From: Brettanomyces bruxellensis
Lineage: Eukaryota > Ascomycota > Pichiomycetes > Pichiales > Pichiaceae
Reading direction: 5' to 3'
DNA length: 64,000 nucleotides
NCBI RefSeq assembly: GCF_011074885.1
Contig: NC_054684.1
Span: forward strand, 62,001 to 126,000
In this document: positions 19,050 through 30,021 of the stretch, one piece after another
Layout of the letters: each line of letters begins with the position of its first letter
How positions within the stretch are numbered: position 1 is the first letter of the stretch
Program-made: the position numbers and the translations under genes
Notes under the pieces: model-generated
Databases searched by the model: none
Seen by the model: only the letters and a program-made list of their open reading frames with translations
Told to the model about the DNA's origin: nothing

Positions 19050-21357
19050 TTTTAGTTTATTATAAGCGAGTGAATAAGATTTGACAACAATATTTGAACA
19101 AGAGTTGGTGCAGAAAGAGAGAAATTAAAGTTGTTCGTTGATAGTTGTGTGGCGCCTATTGAAGGGAAATATGTATCCTTTTATAATCAAGTACATCAAT
19201 TTTTAAGCTTTCTTACGGGGATAAACTTATTCTTCAACTGGCAGGACCCGATTTCTTTTTTGGGAAAGTTTACACCTCGCACCTCAAGTTCCAAATATTA
19301 CACACTTGGAGAGTCCAAAGAAGTGTCCCGAAAAGTAAATTAAAAAACAGCGCGCTCACCCAATTCGGTGCATTTGGATACAACTGATTACAATGGGAAA
19401 AAAATCGCAACTCCATTGGCTGCTGAATCAAGAATTTAAATTTTAAGCAATAATAAAAGATGTATAAACACAGTCAACGTAATAAGAATAAACAACCAAA
19501 AAAATTACGAGAACAATCTAGTGTTCACAAAAAATAGTTTTTTAACATAATGCAATAGGGGAATACTGTATATTGAATACAATCATCTAAATGCTCCTTA
19601 AATAATCCGTACGAAAAAGAAGCTCGCTTTTTGGTAAAGCGTGTCTGTCCGTTTATAATAACTTAGATTATTGGTTGCATTTTGTTGCTGCTGGCTGTAA
19701 TATGTGTTTGATAGCTGACTATACATTATTATTAGCCCAAAGTTTGGTGTGTGTTAAACGAATCACCTTGCTAGATCACGCCAATAGATATTTCAGTAGT
19801 ACGGCTTTAGGCAGCTTTTAGAACTAGATCCTCCGTCTCTCTATCTCTATTTTCTCGACGGCAAAAAGAATAAAGCAAACGGCTAACCATGTCCGATTAT
19901 TCAAGTATTATTATTCTTCTTTTTCTTTTCGTTTTCCCTTCCCCGACCACAAAACTATTTTCGTGCTTTATTCCAATATCTTTGGCTATCTATCATTTTC
20001 GCGCTATCATCTATCTCTCGTTTTCGCTGTTTCTCCAATTCTGCATCTAACGATTCTTTCACATACGCGCGGTTGTTCCCTTTTTTTTTTGCTCTATTTA
20101 CCTTTTTTCCTTTTCATCTAATCTTTGAATAATGCCTTACAAGAATTGAACTCTAATTTGGTTCATCCACGATAGTAATGCTAAAGATACCGTTGACCAT
20201 TACGTTATCTGCATTTTCTACAATAGCACGCATCAATTTTTAACGGTATCTTCCTTCAATAAAGATAGCAAATATTCACATCTACAAAATGCGTTGACTT
20301 TTGCTTTCGTGCCAATATATCCCGTGGTAAAAAAATTTTTCGGTGGCACTCAGTTTTTTCCCCCTTTTATTCCCCGTCGAAAACTATCATGATCACAAGT
20401 TGGGCCCTTTACCCTACATTCTTTGTTTCCTACAATGCTTGCTATTCTTTACCTTTGTGGTATTTTCCTTAAGGATATAATTGCCCTAGGTGACGCTAAT
20501 TGTTATTTCAATTTGTTGTCTGCTAATAAGGTGCTCTTCGGCAGGCATAAGTAATACGACGTATTTTAGTCCAAAACTATTGTTGCAAGACCTTAATACA
20601 CAAAAAGCGCAAAGTTCTGTAAATAAGAAGAACTATTGTTTTATGTATGCAATGTGATTAAAATGATTTAAGCAGAATACGGCCACTTCGCTTTTCGAGT
20701 ATTTTTTTTCTTCTGCAGAGATTCCATCCAGAATGGTAATCCGATAGCCCGGCCATTTCCCTCAATTACTTCCCTGTCTTCTCTATTTCACTTCAATAAA
20801 GCACTTCTTTATACTTTTTTATTATATTTCTTCCTCAGGGGTCCTCGTGTTCATGCGAAGCACCCTTTTCCTCTCCCCCTTTTCCTCTTCTTTGGGTGCA
20901 ATATTGCAACGTTGAATACACATTTGTATTCCTGACATGACAGAAAATAATACTTGTTTCTATCCTCATTTTCACTTACTCCAAGTAGGCGGCATACTTT
21001 TTTGTCCCCGTTTTGGATTTCTAGTCCTTACACAGTAACTTGAACATTTTGAACAATTATTGCTATTCAAGATTCGCACTATTCATTTACTTTTTTCTTA
21101 CCGGGCCTGCCGTAAGTGTAGTCATTGAGTTGGCTAACAATTGGTTCTACAGCGACATTCCGAATACCTAGAAGTAATTGGTATTCTGAGAAAGGCAAAG
21201 CAATTTCAAAAGTACATTTTGTAGAAGTGCGCACGATCTCTGATCTCATATTTTTTGTTCTACACTATTTGAATTCGGTTAGCATTAAATAACTTTACAT
21301 TCCAATCTAATATGCGAAAATGGTGGGGTATTAAATTTTTATCTATCGAGTATTCAT
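19050..21357. other. Long intergenic region upstream of the small GPI gene
   Basis: 2.3 kb with no supported ORF. On the + strand it holds long pyrimidine-rich stretches (about 19830-20120 and 20690-20890). No tRNA, snRNA or snoRNA signature recognised. It may be a large promoter or hold an unrecognised non-coding RNA. Confidence 0.4.
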
Positions 21358-22671
21358 TTATATCTGCGTTAATTTCAATTCCTTTTTGTTTGGATCAATA
21401 CCCTTTGACTTATAATAATTAAGCTGCAATTTTGACCAGAAGAAATCCGAAAGAACAACCATTTCGATCAATGTGTGTGTCAAGCCAATTGCGTAAAAAA
21501 AGTTAGCATTTCCCGAATTTGCACCCATCCAGACATAATAGAAGACAGGTAAAAGAAGAAGGATGGTGAACATTGCCAGAGTCGAGACAGAGGGGGCAAA
21601 CTTGAGCTTCCTGTAAAGAGGTTTGAACAATATCATCATTGAAAAGTATATGTTGTTATCTGCAATCGTAGGATATGCCCGGGATATATTCAAAATTCCC
21701 ACCTGGCTCCAAACCGTAAAGATTGCATCAATAATTGAACTGTCTTCTGATCCGATAAATCTCATCGTGATTGGAACCACAAATATAAAGCTGTATAGGT
21801 TGAATATTCCCAAGTAGAACTGACTAAATGCGTCAAAAATCTCGGTGAAAAAGTACCACCATAAACCTAAGTTAGGGGTAATCTTCCTAAACCTTACAAT
21901 AGTCCCGTAAACTAAAGAAGCAAACCTGAATGAACTACCGCTGATCTTGTAACTGATGCCAAGAAGGACCATTAAAGTTAGCAAAAACGTGAAAATTGAT
22001 TTGAAAACAATGTTTCTTGCACCCCGACCTTCTTTTGACGCTTTCTTGTACGCAAATAAAAGCATCGGAATAATAAAATACCAGCCGTAGTAAGAGAGAT
22101 ATGCCGACACTGCAATTAACACCATGCAAGATAAGCCAAGCGGATTTGAGGCAAATGCATTCAACGCTGTCAAGAAAACAAAGTTGTTTATTGTATTTGT
22201 CGACTTAGCATATACAGTCAAAAGCGCCAATGGGTTGAAGCTATAAAAAGCGGCGATAACATAATCAGGATAGTATGATCTATCGTTGTCATGATCTCTG
22301 AGTTTCTTATTAAGCTTAATCAATTGTATCCCACAAAATGAGTCCATTAATGCCAAAAAGATATTCATTGGAATCGGAGATTCCAAAAATTTGAAAAGCT
22401 CAAGAACTAATGGAGGATGGTGAACAATTTCACCCTCATGATAAGGGTTCATGTTGTTGAAAGAAAGAAACAACGCCTCTTTCAACGAACGAAAAGAGTT
22501 GATTGGAGTCGAAAATAAAACTGACTGATCAAGCACTCTTGTCACCCCAGGAATAAACACTGGAACCAATAGTCTCAAAGCAAATCCTAACATTATTACC
22601 AGCCATACCAGTTTGGGATTTGATGTAGGTGATGACAATGTAGGGTATTTGGTTCTTGTTTCAGCAGTCAT
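21358..22671 (-). CDS. GAB1: GPI transamidase subunit Gab1 (PIG-U)
   Basis: Subunit of the ER complex that moves finished GPI anchors onto proteins. The 437-residue protein has the PIG-U arrangement: a first membrane segment (about residues 19-40), a luminal loop with NPYHEGEIVHHPPLVLELF (about 73-91, the family hallmark), and around eight more hydrophobic segments, including YVIAAFYSFNPLALLTVYAKSTNTINN. S. cerevisiae Gab1 has 394 residues. Its substrates would include the two GPI wall proteins in this window, though adjacency is probably chance. Confidence 0.92.
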   Translation of the reverse strand: MTAETRTKYPTLSSPTSNPKLVWLVIMLGFALRLLVPVFIPGVTRVLDQSVLFSTPINSFRSLKEALFLSFNNMNPYHEGEIVHHPPLVLELFKFLESPIPMNIFLALMDSFCGIQLIKLNKKLRDHDNDRSYYPDYVIAAFYSFNPLALLTVYAKSTNTINNFVFLTALNAFASNPLGLSCMVLIAVSAYLSYYGWYFIIPMLLFAYKKASKEGRGARNIVFKSIFTFLLTLMVLLGISYKISGSSFRFASLVYGTIVRFRKITPNLGLWWYFFTEIFDAFSQFYLGIFNLYSFIFVVPITMRFIGSEDSSIIDAIFTVWSQVGILNISRAYPTIADNNIYFSMMILFKPLYRKLKFAPSVSTLAMFTILLLLPVFYYVWMGANSGNANFFYAIGLTHTLIEMVVLSDFFWSKLQLNYYKSKGIDPNKKELKLTQI

Positions 22672-22980
22672 AATATCTATATTAATCAGAGACTCCTAAT
22701 TAATGGATTCTTAATGCTTATTATGTTAATGATTCGAACTGATGGAGAATTAGCATGTATGTATTCATCGTCGTTTAATGTATGTCTTCATTTTTGAACA
22801 GCTAAGTGTTTTCTTTCCTCAATATTTTTTTCAAGTAAAAAAAAAAACTAGTGACACTTTAAATACACGAGAGCTCAAAAAAAGGCTGAAAATTCATGGA
22901 TTCAAAGGACTAAAATAAAATCAAAGTATGGTCGTTTGCTAGTTAAAATAAGGGATCTCATCATACGTACTTAAACCGGT

Positions 22981-24579
22981 ATGAGTAAGGGCAAGAAGAA
23001 GCAACGACAAAGAAAGAATCGATCGGATATTCAAAGTCCAAAAAACGATAGCCATTTCAATGAAGAAATTGTGGCAGACAAAAATAAGGATGGAACAAGT
23101 ATGGAACCCATCAGCAATCCATCCGATTCCGATAAACCTAATGAAGTAAAGGAAGTTTCTAGACCTCAAAAAGAAATTAGTTTGACTAGATTCAAATCAT
23201 CCAGCAATAGCACGGAAGTTGTTTTGAAAACAAAAAATGATCAACTAAGAAAGGAGGTGGATGTTAAACAAAAAGCAATTGAAACTTTAAAGGATGAAAA
23301 GAAGCATGGGGCAATTAAAATTGATGAAATTTTGAAAAATGAAAAGAAGGAGTATGATGAATTACACAAAGTAATCGACACTCTCCGTAGCGAAAACACT
23401 AGTTTGAGGGAGGAAGCTGAAATATTGAGAAAGGATAAAGAAGCAGATAGTCAGGCAGAGAGAAAGATTCAAGAGCTTGAAAAGCAATTGGAAGAAAAAT
23501 CCAATGAGCATGATAAAGTCCAAGAAAATTATCATAATCTTTTAAGCAGACTTTCTTCAATGAAGAGTGTTTTTACCAAAATGAAAGCGTCTGAGTCTGA
23601 ACTGGAAAAGATAAAGGGACAAATGAAAGAGACGAATGAAAATAACATTCAACTTCAGAAGGAAAATGGCAAATTGACATTGGATATAAGACAATTGCAA
23701 GCAGATATGAACAAACTTAACTTAGAGTACGAAAAACTGTCAAGAATGAAGATGAGTCTGGAAAAAACTACAGAAATCAAAAGTAACGAGTATTCGCTTG
23801 AAGTAAAGCGGCTTCAAACAGGAAATAAAAAGTTGGCGGCTGATTTGCAAGAAGCTAGGTCAGAAATTGAAGAGTATATTATCATGATTGACGAAGAAAA
23901 GACATCAAAGCAAAGTCTGCAGCATGAGGTTGATGAATTGAATAAGAAATGTGTTGTGAACTTAAAGGAGAACGAAAAGATTAATGAAGAATTCAATGGT
24001 TTGAAAAGTGAGCGTAGCAAGCTCATCCAAGAATTAAAAGCCTTGAAAGTGAAATATAATTTGGATTCTAATGAATATAAAGAACAGCTTAACGTTAAAA
24101 ATCAAAAATTGATAATGCAGCAAGATAAGCTTGATGCTCTAGAAAAGTTACGCAAGTTATATCAAGAAAGTCTTGACCAAAATACTGCATTACAGAAAGA
24201 AATAAAATCCAAGCAGAAGACCATCGGAAAATTAAGGCGAGAGACTATCGCATTGAATGAACATCTTACCAAAGCTATGAAGCTTATAAAGCAAGAGTCA
24301 TCTCAAGAAACTGTGGACAGGGAATTGGTCTCTAACCTTTTTATTAGTTTCCTTCAGATTCCAAGAGGTGATTCTAAAAAATATGAAGTGCTTCAGCTGA
24401 TATCAAATTATCTTAACTGGAGTGACGATATGAGAAGGCATGCTGGTCTCTTGAGTTCACATTCGAAAGTTAATTCAAACAGTGTTGTTAGCACCCCGGC
24501 GGATAAACTCAATCCAAGTAGATCCTTTGTGTCCATGTGGACAGAATTTTTAGAGAAGGAATCCACCCCCCGCCAATGA
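22981..24579 (+). CDS. IMH1: GRIP-domain golgin (IMH1-like)
   Basis: A 532-residue protein: a very basic N-terminus (MSKGKKKQRQRKNR), then one long coiled coil from about residue 70 to 440, then a GRIP domain at about 444-490 (VDRELVSNLFISFL ... VLQLISNYLNW). GRIP domains bind the small GTPase Arl1 on the late Golgi, so this is a tether at that membrane. Imh1 is the only GRIP golgin of S. cerevisiae but is longer (911 residues), the difference being in the coiled coil. A CTG codon sits at the conserved Leu of LQLIS, which supports standard CUG decoding. Confidence 0.85.
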   Translation: MSKGKKKQRQRKNRSDIQSPKNDSHFNEEIVADKNKDGTSMEPISNPSDSDKPNEVKEVSRPQKEISLTRFKSSSNSTEVVLKTKNDQLRKEVDVKQKAIETLKDEKKHGAIKIDEILKNEKKEYDELHKVIDTLRSENTSLREEAEILRKDKEADSQAERKIQELEKQLEEKSNEHDKVQENYHNLLSRLSSMKSVFTKMKASESELEKIKGQMKETNENNIQLQKENGKLTLDIRQLQADMNKLNLEYEKLSRMKMSLEKTTEIKSNEYSLEVKRLQTGNKKLAADLQEARSEIEEYIIMIDEEKTSKQSLQHEVDELNKKCVVNLKENEKINEEFNGLKSERSKLIQELKALKVKYNLDSNEYKEQLNVKNQKLIMQQDKLDALEKLRKLYQESLDQNTALQKEIKSKQKTIGKLRRETIALNEHLTKAMKLIKQESSQETVDRELVSNLFISFLQIPRGDSKKYEVLQLISNYLNWSDDMRRHAGLLSSHSKVNSNSVVSTPADKLNPSRSFVSMWTEFLEKESTPRQ

Positions 24580-24801
24580 ATATACTTACATCAGTTTATA
24601 GGTTCTAAATTAGTGTAATTTTGTTTGTAATTATGAAAAATATTTTTTTTTTCTGAATATCGAAGCAATGTTCTAGTTTTGCCGTACAAGAGATCTCTAT
24701 TGCATAGAAAGTAGATATCTTTAATTATATGAGCCCACTGTTGACAATCTGTCTCACAAATACTACATTATGGGGTCATTTTCACGGTGAAATTTTTAAA
24801 T

Positions 24802-25848
24802 ATGAGTGATAAGCGTTTAATATTTTGTTCTTTAGGTTTGTTTATCATTGATGAAATACATTTTTCCAACGGAAGTTCTTTATACAATGTTCTTGGAGGG
24901 GGAGGAACATTCGCCATTGTCGGCTCAAGGATAGTTTTGGGAAATAATTACGCCAATAAATGCGGTTGGATAGTGGACATTGGAAATGATTGCCCGCCAA
25001 CGATTGAGCAGAAACTCAAAAGTTGGAATACCGCTGCCATTTTTAGATATCATAATGATCGTGCTTGTAATCATGGCTGGAATAATTATGGAGCGAATGA
25101 ATACCGGGAGTTCCGTTTCACTACTGAGCCAATTTGCATTGGCTTGGAAGATATCTTGGTGCATAGGCAACTTTTATATTCAAAGTCATTTCATTTCATA
25201 ATCTCGCCGGAAGATTGCTTAGAAGTTTTACAGAAGCTTAAAGAAATTAGAGGTGATAAAGATATGCCATTTGTTGTTTGGGAACCGGACCCAGATGACT
25301 GTACCCAAAATATGCTATCCAAATGTATACCGGTGTTAGGGAAAATAGATGTTCTTTCACCTAACGCTGCGGAATGTGCTTCACTGTTGGGATTGCCGGA
25401 GCCGCATAACCCCAACTGTTGCGAGAATGTCGCTAAAGAATTTTTACCTTACATCACTAAAACCTTAAAGTCAGCAATTGTACTCCGTTGTGGAGAAATG
25501 GGAAGTTTACTTATGACGCATGCGCAAAAAAGGTGGTTCCCTCCTTATTATATTAATCAAAGCAAAGTTGTGGATCCAACCGGTTGTGGTAATACGTTTG
25601 TTGGTGCTTTCGCAACTGGGTATATATTAAGTGATGGTGATTTAAATGCTGCCTGTATTTGTGGTACCCTTGCAAGTGGAATTGCAATCGAGACTCATGG
25701 TGTCCCAACGTTGAGTGAAATCGGGAGAGAAGAACTCTGGAATAATTTATCATTCAATGACAGAGCTAGAATTTACTTAAAGGATAACCCTACTTTATCC
25801 ATAGAATATAAGCAGTTTATATCTATGATTCGGCCAAATCAATTTTAA
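24802..25848 (+). CDS. MAK32: PfkB-family sugar kinase-like protein Mak32
   Basis: 348 residues from the ATG at 24802; the frame also extends five codons upstream to a GTG, which I do not use. PfkB-type features are the glycine-rich N-terminal turn (LGGGGTFAIVG, about residues 31-41) and the C-terminal anion hole and catalytic block VVDPTGCGNTFVGAF, where ribokinases have DTTGAGD; here the catalytic aspartate position is Asn (GCGNT). S. cerevisiae Mak32 (363 residues) is needed to maintain killer toxin double-stranded RNA. Its biochemical activity is unclear. It lies about 220 bp downstream of the golgin gene in the same direction. Confidence 0.88.
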   Translation: MSDKRLIFCSLGLFIIDEIHFSNGSSLYNVLGGGGTFAIVGSRIVLGNNYANKCGWIVDIGNDCPPTIEQKLKSWNTAAIFRYHNDRACNHGWNNYGANEYREFRFTTEPICIGLEDILVHRQLLYSKSFHFIISPEDCLEVLQKLKEIRGDKDMPFVVWEPDPDDCTQNMLSKCIPVLGKIDVLSPNAAECASLLGLPEPHNPNCCENVAKEFLPYITKTLKSAIVLRCGEMGSLLMTHAQKRWFPPYYINQSKVVDPTGCGNTFVGAFATGYILSDGDLNAACICGTLASGIAIETHGVPTLSEIGREELWNNLSFNDRARIYLKDNPTLSIEYKQFISMIRPNQF

Positions 25849-27253
25849 ACAGCACGAAGACTAATACATGTGCATTCTGATTTTAAGTTCTTCGCGGAGA
25901 TCTGTATATCTTGATATTCTGATGTGGTATATCAAAATGTTTGTTGCGCTTAAAAAACTAATACCTTATTTAATTTCTTAACCATCTGGTTTTTAAATTA
26001 GAATATTACTCATGGTAAATATATATATATGTGTTTGATTATGATTCTGTGAACATGTATTTGATTCATTTTTTGTTGAGCAAGTTGTGTTGAAATTTAG
26101 GTTTTAGGGATTTTATTTTTTTCATTATAAAAACCTTTCAGGCAAAAGAGTTTTCCTGAACACAAAAATCTTGAGCTTGTCTTTATTTCTTGTTTCATAA
26201 TAAGAGATAAAACGATCTATGCCTTAGAACAAAAGCAAGAGGAGCTCAAAACTCTAAAATGTTCCAAATACAGAAAACACGGACAATAAAAACATTAATG
26301 AGGGGTAATGTGTGAACGTTTCTGGATTATGGTTCAGATATACATTATTACATAGAGTTTATAAAGATATTCAAGGGAATTCAGATTTTGAAGGATGAAA
26401 GATGCTTAAATTTATGCACGTTTTAAATATCTCAATTATGTGATATTGTAAAGGACTGATGAGGTAAAAAATTCGGAGTACGCTGGCACATTTTTCCCTC
26501 GTGGAAGTAAAATTCACTTAATTCTTATGAATATTGCCATGCTATTTAAAAAGGTAGACAAACCATAGATGAATTCTCTTTGAAACAAGCTTGTGCATTT
26601 AAACTAAAGACATCATCTGATAGTATTTTACGATAGATGCTTACGCAGAGCTGTTCATTTGCGAAATATTTTAATGATTAGTATTTCTTCAGCATTCATG
26701 CATTTATTCATATGTACAGCTATGTCCTTATAACTGTTTGCCGCATATGAGTCCTAAATACCAATTGCATTGTTCTATTAGGTATCCAGAGTTATAACTA
26801 TTATATTCAGTGATAATTGTTAAATATTCGTATTCCACAACTCGATTGAAATACCTTTTCTGTAACACAAGTCATTCATCAGCTTAACTGGGGGTTTAAA
26901 CAATTTCTAACCATCTTGCTGTACAATAGAAATATTTTCACTAAATGCGTAGCATTGTATACTCTATGATATAATTGTAAAGTTACCGAATACTTAAAAT
27001 AAGAAAGAACAGGACGTCTTTTTCGATTACGAGCTGAATTTTGGAATAAGAGTTAATGCAGTCTATCGTCGCGTCTTTCTTTTTAATTTCTTTTTAATTT
27101 GATTTTCCTTTTTTTTTCTTCTGTCGATCCGACGTGAATATGAGGAACTCAGAACAGAACAGTTCGACAATAATATTTGAAGGATAACTTTAAACATTAT
27201 TTTTCATTTTTGCTTTTGTATGGACGAATAATATTACTGGCCAGACTTTAAAC
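25849..27253. other. Intergenic between MAK32 and MRPL28
   Basis: 1.4 kb of AT-rich sequence with no ORF of note and no RNA gene or repeat that I can identify. Confidence 0.5.
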
Positions 27254-27703
27254 ATGTTATTTGGTATTAAAAACTTAAGAGGGGTTATTCCGAGGAGCAA
27301 TTCAGTCTGTAGAATTCAACAATGTCGTCTAAAGCGTTCGAAAGCTGGCCTTTCACCTGAGGCACAGAAAGTTGTTTCTCAACTATCGGTATTGTCTGCA
27401 GGTAGAAAGATGCCTCGACTAATCAAACTATGCAACGAGGATTATGTGAAACACAGGACTATAATGAAAGCATGGTCATTAGAAAGAAAGAACAAAATCG
27501 AGCAGCAGAAAATAACGTTAAAGAGGCAATACGAAAGTATGAAAAAAGCATCTGAAGACTTGAAATTTGCTAGTCCAAAACTTTTTACAATAGCAAACGA
27601 GCATGAGTATGGTAAGAGATTTCCATTAGAGATAAGAATTCCCACAGACTATCCTCCAAGACAGTTGTGGTACTACAATTATGTTCCCAGACAGAAGAAG
27701 TAG
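27254..27703 (+). CDS. MRPL28: Mitochondrial large-subunit ribosomal protein mL40 (Mrpl28)
   Basis: 149 residues, almost the same as S. cerevisiae Mrpl28 (147). The N-terminus is basic and likely a mitochondrial presequence (MLFGIKNLRGVIPRSNSVCRIQQCRLKRSK). The rest is helical and charged, with the mL40 C-terminal block FPLEIRIPTDYPPRQLWYYNY at about residues 123-143. It is a structural part of the mitochondrial ribosome. Confidence 0.88.
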   Translation: MLFGIKNLRGVIPRSNSVCRIQQCRLKRSKAGLSPEAQKVVSQLSVLSAGRKMPRLIKLCNEDYVKHRTIMKAWSLERKNKIEQQKITLKRQYESMKKASEDLKFASPKLFTIANEHEYGKRFPLEIRIPTDYPPRQLWYYNYVPRQKK

Positions 27704-27906
27704 AACTGATGATGTCCAACATATGAAGTGTATTTAATTGTGATAAAACATGTATATAGACACAAATAATAATGGTTTTGACGAAAAGATTTTTACGGCG
27801 CGAGCCGAAGTGTACTGTATGATTTACACCGGAAAGTTGAAGGAACTAGCCATTTATCATTGTGAAGTAAATAGAAACAAGCATACGAAAGACGGCCACA
27901 AATGAA

Positions 27907-30021
27907 TTAAAAGAGTCGCTGCCAATATTTCGTAACAACGGTTCTATCCGGATTAGGCAAGAAGGACCAGAGAATCATAGTACCAAATAGAAATCCTATA
28001 ATGAAAGGGAAGACAACATAAGTACCTGCCATTTGAGCTGCTAGGCCCACAATAAATGGGAAGAAAGCTCCTCCAGAAGATCCAACTGCAGTCATAATCG
28101 TCATTGAAATGACTTGAATCTTTCTTGGTAAAACTCTTATTGCGACTGTAACCATTAATGGATACATGGGGCCCGTAAACAAACCGAGAAAAGCCACAAA
28201 AACAGCTTCAGCTAGGTAAATAGGAACCAACCAACTTAGAAGGCAGCAGAAAACTGAAAGTATAATAAGTACAGTTATTCCGCATTTTGCGCCGATTGTT
28301 TTATAAATTAATGGTGTAAGAACAAGACGGCCAATTGTAAGTCCACCCCAGAAGCCGGATGCAACATAACCTGTTGTCTTTGTGCTTCCATGTCGATAGA
28401 CTTCTAGAAAGGTGACAATCCAACCACCCATGGAGACTTCTGCACCGCCATAAAAGAGGACAAAAAACGAAAGATACCAAGTGACTGGTGATTTTAAAGA
28501 AACCATTAGATCAGAAACATGTCCTGATTTTTTACCTGAGTTTTCAATTTCAGGATTAACATGTTCGAAAGTTTTCTCACTAACATTGTGCACGCTGGAT
28601 TTCATACTTTTGTTACCATTCTTCGTGGCTTTCTGCACAGTTGACGTTCCTTGAATGTCCGCGAGGGGTATATCCGTCTGGGACTCTAATTTCTCTGGAG
28701 TTCTGACATCAGCTTGTTTTTCCAACAGAGGATCGTATTCCTCGTACGCTTTCTGCTCATTCTCGTACCCTTTAAAGGAGAAATACAAATTGAGCGTATT
28801 AAATGACGAGATAGCGACCATAATGAAATAATAGTTACTCCATTTTTGGCCAGCATTAACCATAGAGGTTGCAATTAAAGGTCCAAGACAAGCGCCCAAT
28901 CCATAACCCCCATGGAAAAATCCTAGGTAAACGGATGATTTTTTAAATCTGCCAAGGAATATATTTTGGAAAGAGAAGTTTGTTGCAAGTCCCATTCCAC
29001 CAAAGAAGAAACCAATCACAACAAGTGGAAAAGGTGGTGCACCGCAAACAAGTGCATACATTATAACAAGTGAGACACAGCCACAAGCGGAAAGATTTCT
29101 GTAACCCATCCACGGGACTAGTTTAAATGAAGAAAGAGCGATGGATATATATCCAACTGCATTAGACATCCAGATCATAGAAACAACGGTGTAATTAATT
29201 CCATAATATTCCTCAATTCGAGGCAATAATGCTCCGGGTGCGCCATCGGAAAGACCGGCCGTAAAGGCAAATATAATAGCAGCCACCAAACGCCAGGTTT
29301 CACGAGGAGTACTAAGGGTCAAACCGTTGGAGACATCCTCAAGCTTTTTTTTTGACCTGAGAAGATGCTCTTCTTGACTTTCGGAGCCTTCCCGAGCATC
29401 TGGGGCAAGAGTCGAAGGAGTAACTGTCTCACCAGTAGCGGCTAAAACCGTTTGTTGATGTGGAAGCGAATATCCGTTTTTTCTGGGCAAATCGAAATAC
29501 GAAGTACCATTTAGCTCGTAACCAGGGGTGGTAGGCAAACTTTCTGGGATAGGTGGAGGGATTAGTGCGCTATCGAAAACGCTGGGCCTGCCATCCACTG
29601 CGGATTGTGAATGTGCAGAATTACCAACTATTTGTGAATTCTGGTCGGCTTCTCTATTAAATGCCTGAGGTTTCTGGGTAGCAGAAGATCCACGGTGCAA
29701 AACAGAAGTACCGGAGGGTGTTATATTCGATGATGGTGCTTTCTCAATTACACCAAATGCAGAATGTGCATTTGCCGACGAGGAAAATGGGGCTGAAGTT
29801 AAAGATGGAGAATTAGGAATTCCCTCCGTTTTCTCATATTTCAAGTTTCTTGGAGGTTTTGTATCGAGAACCAATCTTGATGTTGCAGGTTCATCAGTAT
29901 TCGAGACGTCCAATTCCGTAGGGCCATTACGGATCTTCCGAATGGAAGAATTATCCCATGCTTTTTCTTTCTTTTCATTATTTAGAGTTGATAAATATTC
30001 TCTCTCTTTCTCATATGCCAT
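27907..30021 (-). CDS. MFS transporter, BSC6-like (copy 1)
   Basis: 704 residues from the ATG at 30021; the frame continues upstream to a GTG that I reject. A Ser/Pro-rich cytosolic N-terminus of about 240 residues carries PPIPESLPTTPGYELNG and SLPHQQTVLAATG. About 12 membrane segments follow, starting AAIIFAFTAGLSDGAPGALLPRIEEYYGINYT, with a polar central loop about 430-510. This matches the fungal MFS group containing yeast Bsc6 (YOL137W), whose substrate is unknown. It is the downstream partner of a tandem pair with 31373-33478, both on the same strand. The N-terminal extension is longer than in S. cerevisiae Bsc6 (about 500 residues). Confidence 0.85.
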   Translation of the reverse strand: MAYEKEREYLSTLNNEKKEKAWDNSSIRKIRNGPTELDVSNTDEPATSRLVLDTKPPRNLKYEKTEGIPNSPSLTSAPFSSSANAHSAFGVIEKAPSSNITPSGTSVLHRGSSATQKPQAFNREADQNSQIVGNSAHSQSAVDGRPSVFDSALIPPPIPESLPTTPGYELNGTSYFDLPRKNGYSLPHQQTVLAATGETVTPSTLAPDAREGSESQEEHLLRSKKKLEDVSNGLTLSTPRETWRLVAAIIFAFTAGLSDGAPGALLPRIEEYYGINYTVVSMIWMSNAVGYISIALSSFKLVPWMGYRNLSACGCVSLVIMYALVCGAPPFPLVVIGFFFGGMGLATNFSFQNIFLGRFKKSSVYLGFFHGGYGLGACLGPLIATSMVNAGQKWSNYYFIMVAISSFNTLNLYFSFKGYENEQKAYEEYDPLLEKQADVRTPEKLESQTDIPLADIQGTSTVQKATKNGNKSMKSSVHNVSEKTFEHVNPEIENSGKKSGHVSDLMVSLKSPVTWYLSFFVLFYGGAEVSMGGWIVTFLEVYRHGSTKTTGYVASGFWGGLTIGRLVLTPLIYKTIGAKCGITVLIILSVFCCLLSWLVPIYLAEAVFVAFLGLFTGPMYPLMVTVAIRVLPRKIQVISMTIMTAVGSSGGAFFPFIVGLAAQMAGTYVVFPFIIGFLFGTMILWSFLPNPDRTVVTKYWQRLF

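Noticed and set aside
24407..24420. Possible reassignment of CUG to serine.
   Set aside because: A CTG codon sits at the conserved leucine of LQLIS in the GRIP domain, and other CTG codons fall at plausible hydrophobic sites.
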